A program made the position numbers and the translations under genes. From Dickeya poaceiphila (GTDB lineage Bacteria; Pseudomonadota; Gammaproteobacteria; Enterobacterales; Enterobacteriaceae), in NCBI RefSeq assembly GCF_007858975.2, contig NZ_CP042220.2, positions 4,216,001 through 4,280,000 of the forward strand: a stretch of 64,000 bases of DNA, read 5' to 3'. The notes below the pieces were generated by a model, which ran no database searches, was not told the origin of the DNA, and saw only the letters and a list, made by a program, of their open reading frames with translations. Positions 54,616 to 63,398 of this stretch are shown piece after piece. Position 1 is the stretch's first letter. Each line of letters opens with the position of its first letter.

Positions 54616-56259
54616 TTAAGAGACGTGGTGCTGACCGGGAATCGCATCGATCAGCTCCTGGGTATAACGTTCAGCCGGTTGGGCAAAAATGCGCTCGACC
54701 GGCCCGGACTCCACCTGTTTGCCGTGGTACAGCACGGAAACGGTGTCGGCTATCTGCCGCACCACCGCGAGATCGTGGGAAATAAACAGGTAGGTCAGCC
54801 CCAGCGAGGCTTGTAACTCGTCCAACAGGCGCAGGATTTGCGCTTGTACGGTGACATCCAGCGCCGAGACTGCTTCGTCCAGCACCAGCACTTTCGGTTC
54901 AAGCACCAGCGCGCGAGCGATGGCGACCCGCTGACGCTGGCCGCCGGACAGTTCTGCCGGACGGCGTTGCAGTAGCGAGGCAGGCAGCGCCACCCGCTCG
55001 AACATCTCATGAACCCGGCTGGCCCGTTCTGTGCGCGAGTGGCGGTTAAAGTTGCGCAGCGGTTCCTCCACGATATCGAATAACCGCTGCGACGGGTCGA
55101 GTGAGCTAAACGGGTTTTGATAAACCAACTGAATGGTCTGGCGGAACTGACGTAGCGCTTCACCGCGCAGTTGCGTCATGTCGGTACCGTCTATCAGAAT
55201 GCGACCGGCAGTTGGGCGCTGGAAGCCAAGAATCAGGCGCGCGGTAGTGGTCTTGCCGGAGCCGGATTCGCCGACAATGGCGTGGGTGGTGCCGGGGGCC
55301 ACGCTAAACGACACCGTATCCACCGCCCTAAATTGCTGCTTATGGTCTCCCACCAGTGGGAACTCCTGTACCAGTTGTTCCACCTGTACCATCGGCTGAC
55401 CGGCGGCAGGCCGGTTCACCGCCACGCGTGATGGACGGTGAGTCAGCGAAGGGATGTTGGCCAGCAGGGTGCGGGCGTACTGGCTTTGTGGCGCACTCAG
55501 CACCTGTCGGGCTGGCCCCTGCTCCTGAATATAACCTTTCTGGAACACCAGCAGGCGGTCGGCACGCTCGGCCGCCACCCTGAGATCGTGGGTAACGAAC
55601 AAAATGGCGGTGTTATTTTCCCGGCGCAGTTCGTCCAGCAGGTCGAGAATGCGTTTTTGCACCGTGACATCCAGCGCGCTGGTGGGTTCGTCGGCGATGA
55701 TCAATGCCGGTTTCAAGGCGATGGCGATAGCGATCAGCACCCGCTGTTTCATGCCACCGGAGAGCTCGTGCGGGTACTGGCTGGCGCGAAGTTCAGGTTT
55801 GGTCAGCCCGACGCGCGTCAACAGCGTCAGCGTTTGCCGGCGCAGGCTACGGCGATCGCTTTTTTGGTGTAACCGCAGAATCTCGTCCACCTGCTCGCCG
55901 ATGGTTTTTACCGGGTTGAGCGAACTGCCGGGGTCTTGCGGCACCAAGCTGACCACCCGGCCACGAATGCTGTCCAGTCGTGACGGCGACCACCGGCTAA
56001 TCTCGGTGCCGTTGAGGCGAATGGCTCCGCGCGTCAGGCGACCGTTGTGTGCCAGCAGGCCGATCACCGCTTGTGCCGTGGTGGTTTTGCCGGAACCGGA
56101 CTCTCCTACCAGCGCCACCACTTCGCCGGGCTGAATGACGAAGGACACCCCTTCCACGACCGTGCGTTCACCATCATCGTCACGGTAGGCGATAGCAACG
56201 TCTTCCAGCTCCAGCACCGGTGTGGCCGGGCTGTGTTGTAAACTCAGCGGCAGGCTCAT
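54616..56259 (-). CDS. ABC transporter ATP-binding protein, dual-domain, peptide/nickel type
   Basis: A 547-residue protein with two OppD/OppF-like ATPase domains. I start at ATG 56259 (SLPLSLQHSPATPVLELED), preceded by GGAGG and overlapping the permease stop by 4 bp; an earlier ATG at 56346 lies inside the permease gene. Walker A GESGSGKTT at ~52-60 and again near ~345; signatures LSGGMKQRVLIAIAIAL and LSGGQRQRVAIARAL; Walker B ALIIADEPTSALD and VLVLDEAVSALD. Energises the importer encoded upstream. Confidence 0.92.
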   Translation of the reverse strand: MSLPLSLQHSPATPVLELEDVAIAYRDDDGERTVVEGVSFVIQPGEVVALVGESGSGKTTTAQAVIGLLAHNGRLTRGAIRLNGTEISRWSPSRLDSIRGRVVSLVPQDPGSSLNPVKTIGEQVDEILRLHQKSDRRSLRRQTLTLLTRVGLTKPELRASQYPHELSGGMKQRVLIAIAIALKPALIIADEPTSALDVTVQKRILDLLDELRRENNTAILFVTHDLRVAAERADRLLVFQKGYIQEQGPARQVLSAPQSQYARTLLANIPSLTHRPSRVAVNRPAAGQPMVQVEQLVQEFPLVGDHKQQFRAVDTVSFSVAPGTTHAIVGESGSGKTTTARLILGFQRPTAGRILIDGTDMTQLRGEALRQFRQTIQLVYQNPFSSLDPSQRLFDIVEEPLRNFNRHSRTERASRVHEMFERVALPASLLQRRPAELSGGQRQRVAIARALVLEPKVLVLDEAVSALDVTVQAQILRLLDELQASLGLTYLFISHDLAVVRQIADTVSVLYHGKQVESGPVERIFAQPAERYTQELIDAIPGQHHVS

Positions 56260-57116
56260 CGCGTTGGCCTCCGAATAGACTGGCTGATGCGATTGGTCGC
56301 CAGCACCACCGCGACCACCAGCAGGCCGGGGAAGGTGGTCAGCCACCAGGCAGTGGCCAGATAATTACGGCCTTCGGCGATGAGCAATCCCCATTCCGGC
56401 GTTGGCGGTGGTGCGCCGTAGCCGAGAAAGCTCAGGGTGGCGAGTGCCAGAATCGCGCTGCCGAATTGCAATGCGGCGAATGCCAGTACGCTGGTGAGCG
56501 AGTTAGGCAGAATGTGGCGCCACAGCACGCCAAAGAAGGTGCCGCCGCTGCCAAACGCCGCTTCAACATAATCGCTGCGGCGTACGCGCAGCACTTCCGC
56601 ACGCACCAGCCGGGTAAAATTCGCCACCGACGTCACGCCCACCGCGATAGCCGCATTCAGATTGCCGAACCCCAGCAGGATGATGACGCTCAGCGCCAGC
56701 AGCAAACCGGGAATAGCCAGTAGCACATCGACGCTGCGCATCACCACGGTATCCAGCTTTCCACCCACTGCGCCTGCCAGCAGCCCCAGCAGGCTGCCGA
56801 GTACCAAACCCAGCGAGACGGCGACCACCGCGCCGGAGAGTGAATGCGCCGAGCCATAAACGATACGGGTGTAGAGGTCTCGCCCCAGTTGGTCGGTACC
56901 TAGCAGGTACGCCCCACCCGGTGCCAGCCGTTGTGCGCCCGGCACCCCCTCAATCGGTGATGCATGGGTAAACAGGCTGGGGAACAGTGCCCACAGCGCC
57001 ACCGTCAGTAGTACCAGCCAGGCGAGCACCAGACCGGGCTGCGTGGCATAACGGCGCAGACGAGGTGTTTTGCGCAGCAGCGGAAAGGTAATTTTTTCCA
57101 GTTGAATGCTCGCCAT
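56256..57116 (-). CDS. ABC transporter permease, DppC type
   Basis: A 286-residue inner-membrane protein with about six spans; N-terminal segment with a single span, then GTDQLGRDLYTRIVYGSAHSL, and the EAA loop VRRSDYVEAAFGSGGTFFGVLWRHILPN. Coupled to the next gene by an ATGA overlap. Confidence 0.92.
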   Translation of the reverse strand: MASIQLEKITFPLLRKTPRLRRYATQPGLVLAWLVLLTVALWALFPSLFTHASPIEGVPGAQRLAPGGAYLLGTDQLGRDLYTRIVYGSAHSLSGAVVAVSLGLVLGSLLGLLAGAVGGKLDTVVMRSVDVLLAIPGLLLALSVIILLGFGNLNAAIAVGVTSVANFTRLVRAEVLRVRRSDYVEAAFGSGGTFFGVLWRHILPNSLTSVLAFAALQFGSAILALATLSFLGYGAPPPTPEWGLLIAEGRNYLATAWWLTTFPGLLVVAVVLATNRISQSIRRPTR

Positions 57117-57117
57117 A

Positions 57118-58059
57118 TCACACCTCCAATGCGGTTTTCAGCCGCGGATCAAGCAACGGGTAGAGCAGGTCGACCAGCAGGTTGACGACCACAAAGGCGG
57201 TGGCGGAAATCAGCACGATGGCCTGCAACACGCTGGCGTCCTGCGTGTTGACCGCTTCCTGTGTTAACTGCCCCAGCCCGCTGCGGCCAAATACGGTTTC
57301 AGTGATGAGTGCACCAGCGATTAATTCGCCCAGTAGCAGACCTGCCAGCGTCAGCGCAGGCAGCACGGCGTTGCGCGCCACATGACGCCATAACACACTC
57401 TGACGGCTCAGGCCTTTGGCGCGCGCCACCGCCACAAACGGTTGTGCCAGTACCTGATCGATGCTGCGCATCAATACTTGAGCAATCGGGGCGGCAATCG
57501 GTACGGAGAGTGTCAGGACTGGCAAAACCAGTCCTTCCCATTCGCCGGGGTTGATCACCGAAATCCAGCCCAGCCGGAAGGAAAACACCTGAATCAATAC
57601 GATGCCGAGCCAAAACGTGGGGATGGATATCAGCAGCGACGGTACAGACTGAAAGAGCTGGCGCAGCCAGGCGAATGGCGCCAGCGCCGAGAGAAACGCC
57701 AGCGTGATCGCCAGCAGCAACGCCACGCTGAACCCCAGCACCGCCAGTAGCAAGGTGGGGGGCAGGTTGGTTGCCAGTAACTCGCTGACGGGCAACCCGG
57801 CCTGCAGTGACAGCCCAAAGTCGCCGTGCAGCAGGCGTGACAGTGACGCTGCATACTGGGTCAGCAACGGCACGTCGGCACCGTAGGCCAGCCGCAATTG
57901 TGCGATTTGGCTGGCGCTGAGCCCCAGCTCCGGGTTCATGAATTTGATCAGCACCGCATCACCCGGCAGTGCCTGTAGCAGCATGAAAGACAAGGTAAAT
58001 GCTGCCCACAGCACCAGCAGTGCATGTCCGAGGCGTGTCGCCAGATACGCTATGCGCAT
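57118..58059 (-). CDS. ABC transporter permease, DppB type
   Basis: A 313-residue inner-membrane protein: first span ~10-30, ALPGDAVLIKFMNPELGLS, EAA loop FVAVARAKGLSRQSVLWRHVARNAVLPAL, and C-terminal ETVFGRSGLGQLTQEAV. One base separates it from the DppC-type gene. Confidence 0.92.
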   Translation of the reverse strand: MRIAYLATRLGHALLVLWAAFTLSFMLLQALPGDAVLIKFMNPELGLSASQIAQLRLAYGADVPLLTQYAASLSRLLHGDFGLSLQAGLPVSELLATNLPPTLLLAVLGFSVALLLAITLAFLSALAPFAWLRQLFQSVPSLLISIPTFWLGIVLIQVFSFRLGWISVINPGEWEGLVLPVLTLSVPIAAPIAQVLMRSIDQVLAQPFVAVARAKGLSRQSVLWRHVARNAVLPALTLAGLLLGELIAGALITETVFGRSGLGQLTQEAVNTQDASVLQAIVLISATAFVVVNLLVDLLYPLLDPRLKTALEV

Positions 58060-58086
58060 ATTTTGCCCTCCGTCGCCGATGCCCGG

Positions 58087-59730
58087 TTACTTATCCAGCC
58101 AGGTGTTGTAGAAACTGGGGCGGCCCACCGCCTCAAAGCCTATGCCTTTCGTGCTGGCGCGACCGGCGAACACCTGCGGCTCTTCAAAAATCGGAATCAC
58201 GTATGCCTTATCGATCAGGTAGTTCTGTACTTCGCCGACCAGTTCCAGCCGTTTGCTGCGATCCGTCGCGGAGGCGATGCCGTCCAACAGGGTATTAAGG
58301 TGGCTGTCTTCAAAGGTTTGTACCTTGTCGCTGGCTCCGCCCTTTTGCAGCAGCACATTGCGCAAGGTGGGGTAATACTGGCTTTTCAGCACATCCGGGT
58401 CCGCTCGGCCCACCATGCCCGGCGATACGCCGGTTTTCAGTGGGTCAAGACTGTCAACGGTTTTGGTGCTCGCATCACCTGCCAGTACGTTCAGTTTCAC
58501 GCCCACTTTGGCCCACTGCTGCGCCACCAGTTGCAACATCTCTTTGTTCTGCGGCTGCGGCGGTGATTCGTAGGCGGTTAACACCAGCGATTGGCCGTCT
58601 TTCTGTCGGATGCCCTGCGCACCGATTTTCCAACCCGCGTCGTCCAGCAGACGGGCGGCGGCGGCTGGGTCGAACGTCAGCTTATCGGACAGGTTGATGT
58701 AACCAGCGGCGGTTTTCGCCAGTACCGAGGTGGCTTGTGGGTAGTTATTGGAATACAGCGTCTGGATGATTTCTTTCGGGTTAGTGGCGTCGCTCAGTGC
58801 CTGACGCACGCGGATATCCGCCACCAGCGGATTATCCGGGCGGAAGTTGATACTGTTATTCACCCCGCGGGTCGGGGCGGCGTAGATCCGGATACCCTCA
58901 CTCTGCACTCGTTGTTCGTCATAGGCCTGAATTTGACGGATAAAATCCGCCTGACCGGAGACCAGCGCGCCAATGCGCACACTGTCTTCCGGCGTCACCA
59001 GATAGGTGATGCCATCCAGATAAGGGCGGCCCTGATGTGCGAAACTTACCGGTGCCCAGTGGTAATCCTTACGTGCCACCAGTTTCAGTTCGCGCCCCGG
59101 TTTTTCACTGCTGACCACAAACGGGCCGGAGCCGATGATGTGGGTGGCATCGCCCAACTGGTTAAAATTGCGGGCCAGTGTACTCAGCGACACCAGGCCA
59201 GAGCCGATAGCAGAGGTGCCTTGCAGGAAGCCGGGCGACGGTTTTTTGAAGTAGAACTTCACCGTCAGCGGGTCGATAACTTCGCTGCGCTGATAGTTGT
59301 TGATGACTTCGGAAATCGGCTGGTTGAGTTCTTTGTTACCCAGCCCGTAGGTGTCGAAATTTTTAGCGACGGCGTTGGCATCCAGCGGTGTGCCGTCAGA
59401 GAAGGTGACGCCGGGGCGTAACTTGAATGTGTATTCGGTGCTGTCGGCGTTGATGGTCCAGGATGCTGCGATCCAGGGTTCGATGTCCAACGTTTCCGGG
59501 TTCTGATACGTCAGCTTATCGGTAATTTGGTTGAGGATACCGCCATTAGGATAAAAACCGCCTGCGGGCGGATACAAATTGGTGTGTGGTTGTTGTTCCA
59601 GATAAATCAATGTCCCGCCGGTTTTTGGCGAGACATCAGCAGCCATGGCTTGTGCGCCATTTCCCAGTAGTACGACTGAAACAAGCAGACCCATTCCCCG
59701 CTTCTGTTGAGCGTTCAAGAAACCAGACAT
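58087..59730 (-). CDS. ABC transporter substrate-binding protein, family 5
   Basis: A 547-residue exported protein: signal peptide to ~AMAAD (residue ~31), then SBP_bac_5 fold with GGTLIYLEQQPHTNLYPPAGGFYPNGGILNQITDKL and YTFKLRPGVTFSDGTPLDANAVAKNFDTYG. Family-5 proteins bind peptides, nickel chelates and other organics; this one matches the type I recall as KPN_01854-like. First gene of the six-gene operon, so transport and oxidation of one compound are likely coupled. Upstream, 59731-60059 is gene-free and holds its promoter and that of the DUF1471 gene; no operator is obvious. Confidence 0.9.
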   Translation of the reverse strand: MSGFLNAQQKRGMGLLVSVVLLGNGAQAMAADVSPKTGGTLIYLEQQPHTNLYPPAGGFYPNGGILNQITDKLTYQNPETLDIEPWIAASWTINADSTEYTFKLRPGVTFSDGTPLDANAVAKNFDTYGLGNKELNQPISEVINNYQRSEVIDPLTVKFYFKKPSPGFLQGTSAIGSGLVSLSTLARNFNQLGDATHIIGSGPFVVSSEKPGRELKLVARKDYHWAPVSFAHQGRPYLDGITYLVTPEDSVRIGALVSGQADFIRQIQAYDEQRVQSEGIRIYAAPTRGVNNSINFRPDNPLVADIRVRQALSDATNPKEIIQTLYSNNYPQATSVLAKTAAGYINLSDKLTFDPAAAARLLDDAGWKIGAQGIRQKDGQSLVLTAYESPPQPQNKEMLQLVAQQWAKVGVKLNVLAGDASTKTVDSLDPLKTGVSPGMVGRADPDVLKSQYYPTLRNVLLQKGGASDKVQTFEDSHLNTLLDGIASATDRSKRLELVGEVQNYLIDKAYVIPIFEEPQVFAGRASTKGIGFEAVGRPSFYNTWLDK

Positions 59731-60059
59731 GGTTTTTTCCTTTTAGTTATCAGAGTGATGCCAGCCGCTGTGCAGGTAATCTCAGGGCTGAAAAAAGGCT
59801 GTCATACGAAAGGGATACTTCCACAGGCATGGCAAAACCACAAAGTACAAAACCGGCAATGAATATCTGCTTTTGGGGTAAGTCAAGGCGGGCAGGCGAA
59901 GGGCGAACGCGACGCTTTTTTATTTCATAAAATCTGAATGATATCTACAAATAAACCCGTTTTTAACGAGCTGATAACAGGTCTATTATCACTTTTATCG
60001 AAGGCGATAACGCCTCCAGTAAAGAACACTAACCGAATATAATGTGAAGGATATCAACC

Positions 60060-60311
60060 ATGAACGCTATCAAAAATATTGCTGTAGTTATCGCACTGGC
60101 TACCGTTTCTTTCGGCTCTTTCGCGGCGACTGAAGTACAGCAGTCTGCCAGCCAGTCTGTCGGCTCTGTCAGCGCCACAGCGAATACGCTGGACGGCCTG
60201 CAGGCTACGCTGTCTGAAAAAGCGGATGCCGCCGGTGCCAAATCATTTCGCATCATCTCCGCGACCGGCAACGACAACCAACTGCGTGGCGTAGCAGAAA
60301 TCTATAACTGA
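60060..60311 (+). CDS. DUF1471 (BhsA/McbA/YdgH-type) periplasmic stress protein
   Basis: An 83-residue protein: signal peptide MNAIKNIAVVIALATVSFGSFA, then a DUF1471 domain (GSVSATANTLDGLQATLSEKADAAGAKSFRIISATGNDNQLRGVAEIYN) whose last residues are the family hallmark. Such proteins in enterobacteria are stress-induced and affect biofilm or envelope permeability; enterobacteria have many paralogues, so no symbol is given. GAAGGA precedes the ATG. Confidence 0.9.
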   Translation: MNAIKNIAVVIALATVSFGSFAATEVQQSASQSVGSVSATANTLDGLQATLSEKADAAGAKSFRIISATGNDNQLRGVAEIYN

Positions 60312-60335
60312 TTCATCAGGTTCTGTAGCGTACAG

Positions 60336-60356
60336 GCCGCCTTCGGGCGGCTTGTT
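60336..60356 (+). terminator. Terminator of the DUF1471 gene
   Basis: GCCGCC-TTCG-GGCGGC followed by TTGTT. A short but strong hairpin with a UUCG-type loop, 25 bp after the stop. Confidence 0.75.
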
Positions 60357-60458
60357 GCGTCTGTAATAATAGTGGCTGACTCACTGCCTCCCCCCACAAT
60401 ATACGGGGTGCGGCAGTGAACTGGCCGATTCGTCAACCGTCTGACGATGCTCGCGGAA

Positions 60459-61715
60459 TCAGGCGCCGCCTTCTTGTCGCGCCCGCTCCACCTCTTCGGC
60501 CAGAATGGCGACGCCCTGCTCGATTTTATCCGGCTCCGGCACATAGTTCATGCGCAGGCACTGGTGAACGTGCGGCCATTTCTGTTCCAGACCGGGGAAG
60601 AAGTAATGACCGGGCACCATCAGTACGCCGCGTTGTTTCAGCCGCTGATACAGCACCTCGGTGGTGATAGGCAGGTCTTTGAACCACAGCCACAGGAAAA
60701 TCGCGCCTTCCGGTTTGTGGATCAGGCACACTTCCGGCGACAGATAACGACGAATGATGGCGATGGTCTGCTCCACCCGCTGGCGGTAGAACGGCCTGAC
60801 CACATCGTTGGACAGCCGCAGCAGGTCACCGCGCTGAATCATCTCGTGCGCCAGCACCGGGCCGATGGAGCCGGGTGCCAGACTGACGATGCCGTTCATG
60901 TTGCCGAGTGCTTCGATCACCTGCTCAGAACCGATCACGATACCGCAGCGGGAACCGGGCAAGCCCAGCTTGGACAGGCTCATACACAGAATAATGTTCG
61001 GATTCCACAGCGGTGTGGCATCGCTAAAGATGATGCCGGGGAACGGCACGCCATAAGCATTGTCGATCACCAGCGGAATCTGGTGTTCGTGGGCCAGCGC
61101 ATCCAGATGCAGCAGTTCTTCGTCAGTCAGCACGTTGCCGGTGGGGTTGGTGGGCCGCGAGACGCAAATCATGCCGATATCATCGGTGATGTGCAGTTGC
61201 TCGAAATCAACGTGGTATTTGAATTGCCCTTCCGCTAACAGCTCTATCTGGGGGCGAACAGAGACAAACATGTCCTCATCCAGCCCGGAATCGGCGTAGC
61301 CGATGTATTCCGGTGCCAGCGGGAACAGCACCCGGCGGCGCTGACCGTCGTCGGTACGCCCGGCAAACAAATTAAACAGGTAGAAAAACGCACTCTGGCT
61401 GCCGTTGGTCAGTGCAATATTCTGTGGTCCAATCTCCCAGCCGAACTGTTCGCGCAGCAGGCCGGAGAGGGAATGCAGCAGTACATCTTTACCTTGTGGG
61501 CCATCATAGTTGCACAACGCATCGGTCAATTTTCCTTGCTCCAGCAGGTCACGGCACAACTGCTGAAAGTAGTCATCCATGGCCGGGATATGGGCCGGAT
61601 TGCCGCCGCCCAGCATGATGGCGCCGGGGGTGCGCAGCCCGTCATTCAGGTCGTCCATCAGTTGGGTAATGCCAGCATGGCGGGTAAATTTGTTGCCAAA
61701 ACGGGAAAAGTTCAT
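60459..61715 (-). CDS. avtA: Valine-pyruvate aminotransferase
   Basis: A 418-residue PLP enzyme (417 in E. coli) that exchanges amino groups between valine (or alpha-aminobutyrate) and pyruvate/alanine. Starts NFSRFGNKFTRHAGITQLMDDL, with LTNGSQSAFFYLFNLFAGR, CVSRPTNPTGNVLTDEEL, and the PLP lysine in SLSKLGLPGSRCG. Single gene; its upstream region holds an 11-base cytosine run. Confidence 0.96.
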   Translation of the reverse strand: MNFSRFGNKFTRHAGITQLMDDLNDGLRTPGAIMLGGGNPAHIPAMDDYFQQLCRDLLEQGKLTDALCNYDGPQGKDVLLHSLSGLLREQFGWEIGPQNIALTNGSQSAFFYLFNLFAGRTDDGQRRRVLFPLAPEYIGYADSGLDEDMFVSVRPQIELLAEGQFKYHVDFEQLHITDDIGMICVSRPTNPTGNVLTDEELLHLDALAHEHQIPLVIDNAYGVPFPGIIFSDATPLWNPNIILCMSLSKLGLPGSRCGIVIGSEQVIEALGNMNGIVSLAPGSIGPVLAHEMIQRGDLLRLSNDVVRPFYRQRVEQTIAIIRRYLSPEVCLIHKPEGAIFLWLWFKDLPITTEVLYQRLKQRGVLMVPGHYFFPGLEQKWPHVHQCLRMNYVPEPDKIEQGVAILAEEVERARQEGGA

Positions 61716-61791
61716 AATTTGTCAATAAAAAGTGAAGCACAGGTAAACTACCACCATAGCGTGCGTATTGGTCTGGTGCAATCGCAATGGA

Positions 61792-61802
61792 CCCCCCCCC
61801 CC
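61792..61802 (+). repeat. Run of eleven cytosines upstream of avtA
   Basis: An unbroken C11 tract 77 bp upstream of the avtA ATG (read as G11 by avtA). It lies in the 408-bp divergent gap 61716-62123, which is otherwise AT-rich. Such tracts slip during replication, so promoter spacing could vary. It could also be a sequencing artefact. Confidence 0.8.
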
Positions 61803-62033
61803 TTCACATTTTTATTCTTATTATTTTTATTATCACGAGATAATTAACTGAAAAATGCAGGCCATTCGGTTTCAGCACTACCGGTTCATCTCCCCCCTTC
61901 CCCCAAAAAGCTGAACGCACTTCAGCTTTTATTCGTCATAAATCACATTTTTTATGCAAACTTATTAGTAATGATTAATAAATTCGTGATGAATAATACA
62001 AATTTAGCGCAAAAAAAGCGCAGTTGGTTATCT

Positions 62034-62049
62034 GGTGATTACAGTCACA
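62034..62049 (+). promoter_or_regulatory. CRP-like site upstream of the DUF4432 gene
   Basis: GGTGA-TTACAG-TCACA differs from the CRP consensus by one base and lies 75 bp before the start of the DUF4432 gene, a suitable activating position. Confidence 0.55.
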
Positions 62050-62123
62050 TTCTCCCGTCAGCAGGATTTGTAGTCTTTCAGGCTCCACAGGCTTAATCAA
62101 TTCAGCTTAAAAGGACGTATGGA

Positions 62124-63332
62124 ATGAAAAATGTTCTGGCAATAAGTATCGCTCTGGCGCTGGTTTCCTGGCAGGCATCGGCACAAACCTTTGTGCTGAC
62201 AGACGCTGAAACCAGCACCGAAAAAGGAAACTGGCAAATTAACAGCGACATGCTGAAGATCAAGGATCAGCACTTCAGCATCGAGCAAAAAGTGCTGCAC
62301 GGCGGACGTCAGGAAGGCAGCAAAACCCTCACCATCACCAGCCCGAACGGGTTGCAAATCACCCTGAGTCCAACCCGCGGTATGGATTTGCTGCATGTGA
62401 CCGGTAAAAACATCCGGCTGGGCTGGGATTCCCCGGTGGATGAAGTGGTCAACCCGAACACCATTACACTGGAAAGCCGTAACGGGCTGGGTTGGCTGGA
62501 GGGTTTCAATGAGATGATGGTGCGCTGCGGCTATGAGTGGACCGGGCATCCGGTCACCAGCGACGGCATGATCTATACCCTGCATGGTCGTGCCGGCAAT
62601 ACGCCGGCGTCAAAAGTGGTTGTGGATGTCAGCGACAAAGCGCCTTACACCATCACGGTGCGCGGCTTGCTCAAGGAAAACAGCTTTAAGAAATCCAACC
62701 TCGAAACCTGGACTGAACTGCGCTACGTACCGGGGAGCGAGTCGTTTACCATTCATGACGTGCTGACCAATAAGTCAGATTACGTGCGTGATTACCAGAT
62801 TATCTACCACAGCAATTTCGGTACCCCGATTCTGGAAGAAGGGGCACGTTTCCTGGCACCGGTGAAAGAGATTTCACCGTTTAATGACTACGCCAGGGCC
62901 GGTCTGAAAAGCTGGCAGACCTATAAAGGCCCGACTAAAGGCTTCGACGAGATGGTGTTTAACATGACGCCATACGCAGATAAAGAAGGCAAGACGCTGG
63001 CCGCGCTGGTCAATCGTGCGGGTGATAAAGGGGTGTCCATCGCCTTTGATACCCATCAGTTGCCGCTGCTGACGCTGTGGAAAAACACCGACACTCAGAA
63101 ACAGGGCTACGTCACGGGCATCGAGCCTGGCACCAGCTACGCCTATCCGGTCACCATTGAACGCCAGCAAGGGCGGGTGAAGAAGCTACAACCTGGCCAG
63201 AGCACCACCTTCGAGCTGACCTACAGCCTGTTGAGCAGCCCGGCGGCAGTACAACAAACCGAGCAGAAAGTGAAAGCGATTCAGGGTGATCGCACCACCA
63301 CGCTGACCGAAAAACCGATTGCGGTGGAGTAA
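62124..63332 (+). CDS. Exported DUF4432 (aldose-epimerase-like) protein
   Basis: A 402-residue protein: signal peptide MKNVLAISIALALVSWQASA, then a galactose-mutarotase-like beta-sandwich typical of DUF4432 (LQITLSPTRGMDLLHVTGKNIRLGWDSP, GLGWLEGFNEMMVRCGYEWTGHPV, LHGRAGNTPASKVVVDV). It probably acts on a sugar in the periplasm; a signal peptide is uncommon in this family. A CRP-like site upstream suggests carbon-source control. In a pectin-degrading host a role with plant-derived sugars is plausible but inferred. Confidence 0.87.
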   Translation: MKNVLAISIALALVSWQASAQTFVLTDAETSTEKGNWQINSDMLKIKDQHFSIEQKVLHGGRQEGSKTLTITSPNGLQITLSPTRGMDLLHVTGKNIRLGWDSPVDEVVNPNTITLESRNGLGWLEGFNEMMVRCGYEWTGHPVTSDGMIYTLHGRAGNTPASKVVVDVSDKAPYTITVRGLLKENSFKKSNLETWTELRYVPGSESFTIHDVLTNKSDYVRDYQIIYHSNFGTPILEEGARFLAPVKEISPFNDYARAGLKSWQTYKGPTKGFDEMVFNMTPYADKEGKTLAALVNRAGDKGVSIAFDTHQLPLLTLWKNTDTQKQGYVTGIEPGTSYAYPVTIERQQGRVKKLQPGQSTTFELTYSLLSSPAAVQQTEQKVKAIQGDRTTTLTEKPIAVE

Positions 63333-63345
63333 TCGCTCTTCGCGT

Positions 63346-63383
63346 GAGAATCCTCCTTCCTGACTTCGGGAAGGAGGATTCTC
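63346..63383. terminator. Hairpin between the convergent DUF4432 and ghrB genes
   Basis: A perfect 15-bp stem, GAGAATCCTCCTTCC / GGAAGGAGGATTCTC, with an 8-base loop. No long T-run follows, but its strength and place between converging genes support a shared terminator. Confidence 0.75.
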
Positions 63384-63398
63384 AATTTGCGTGCTGAA

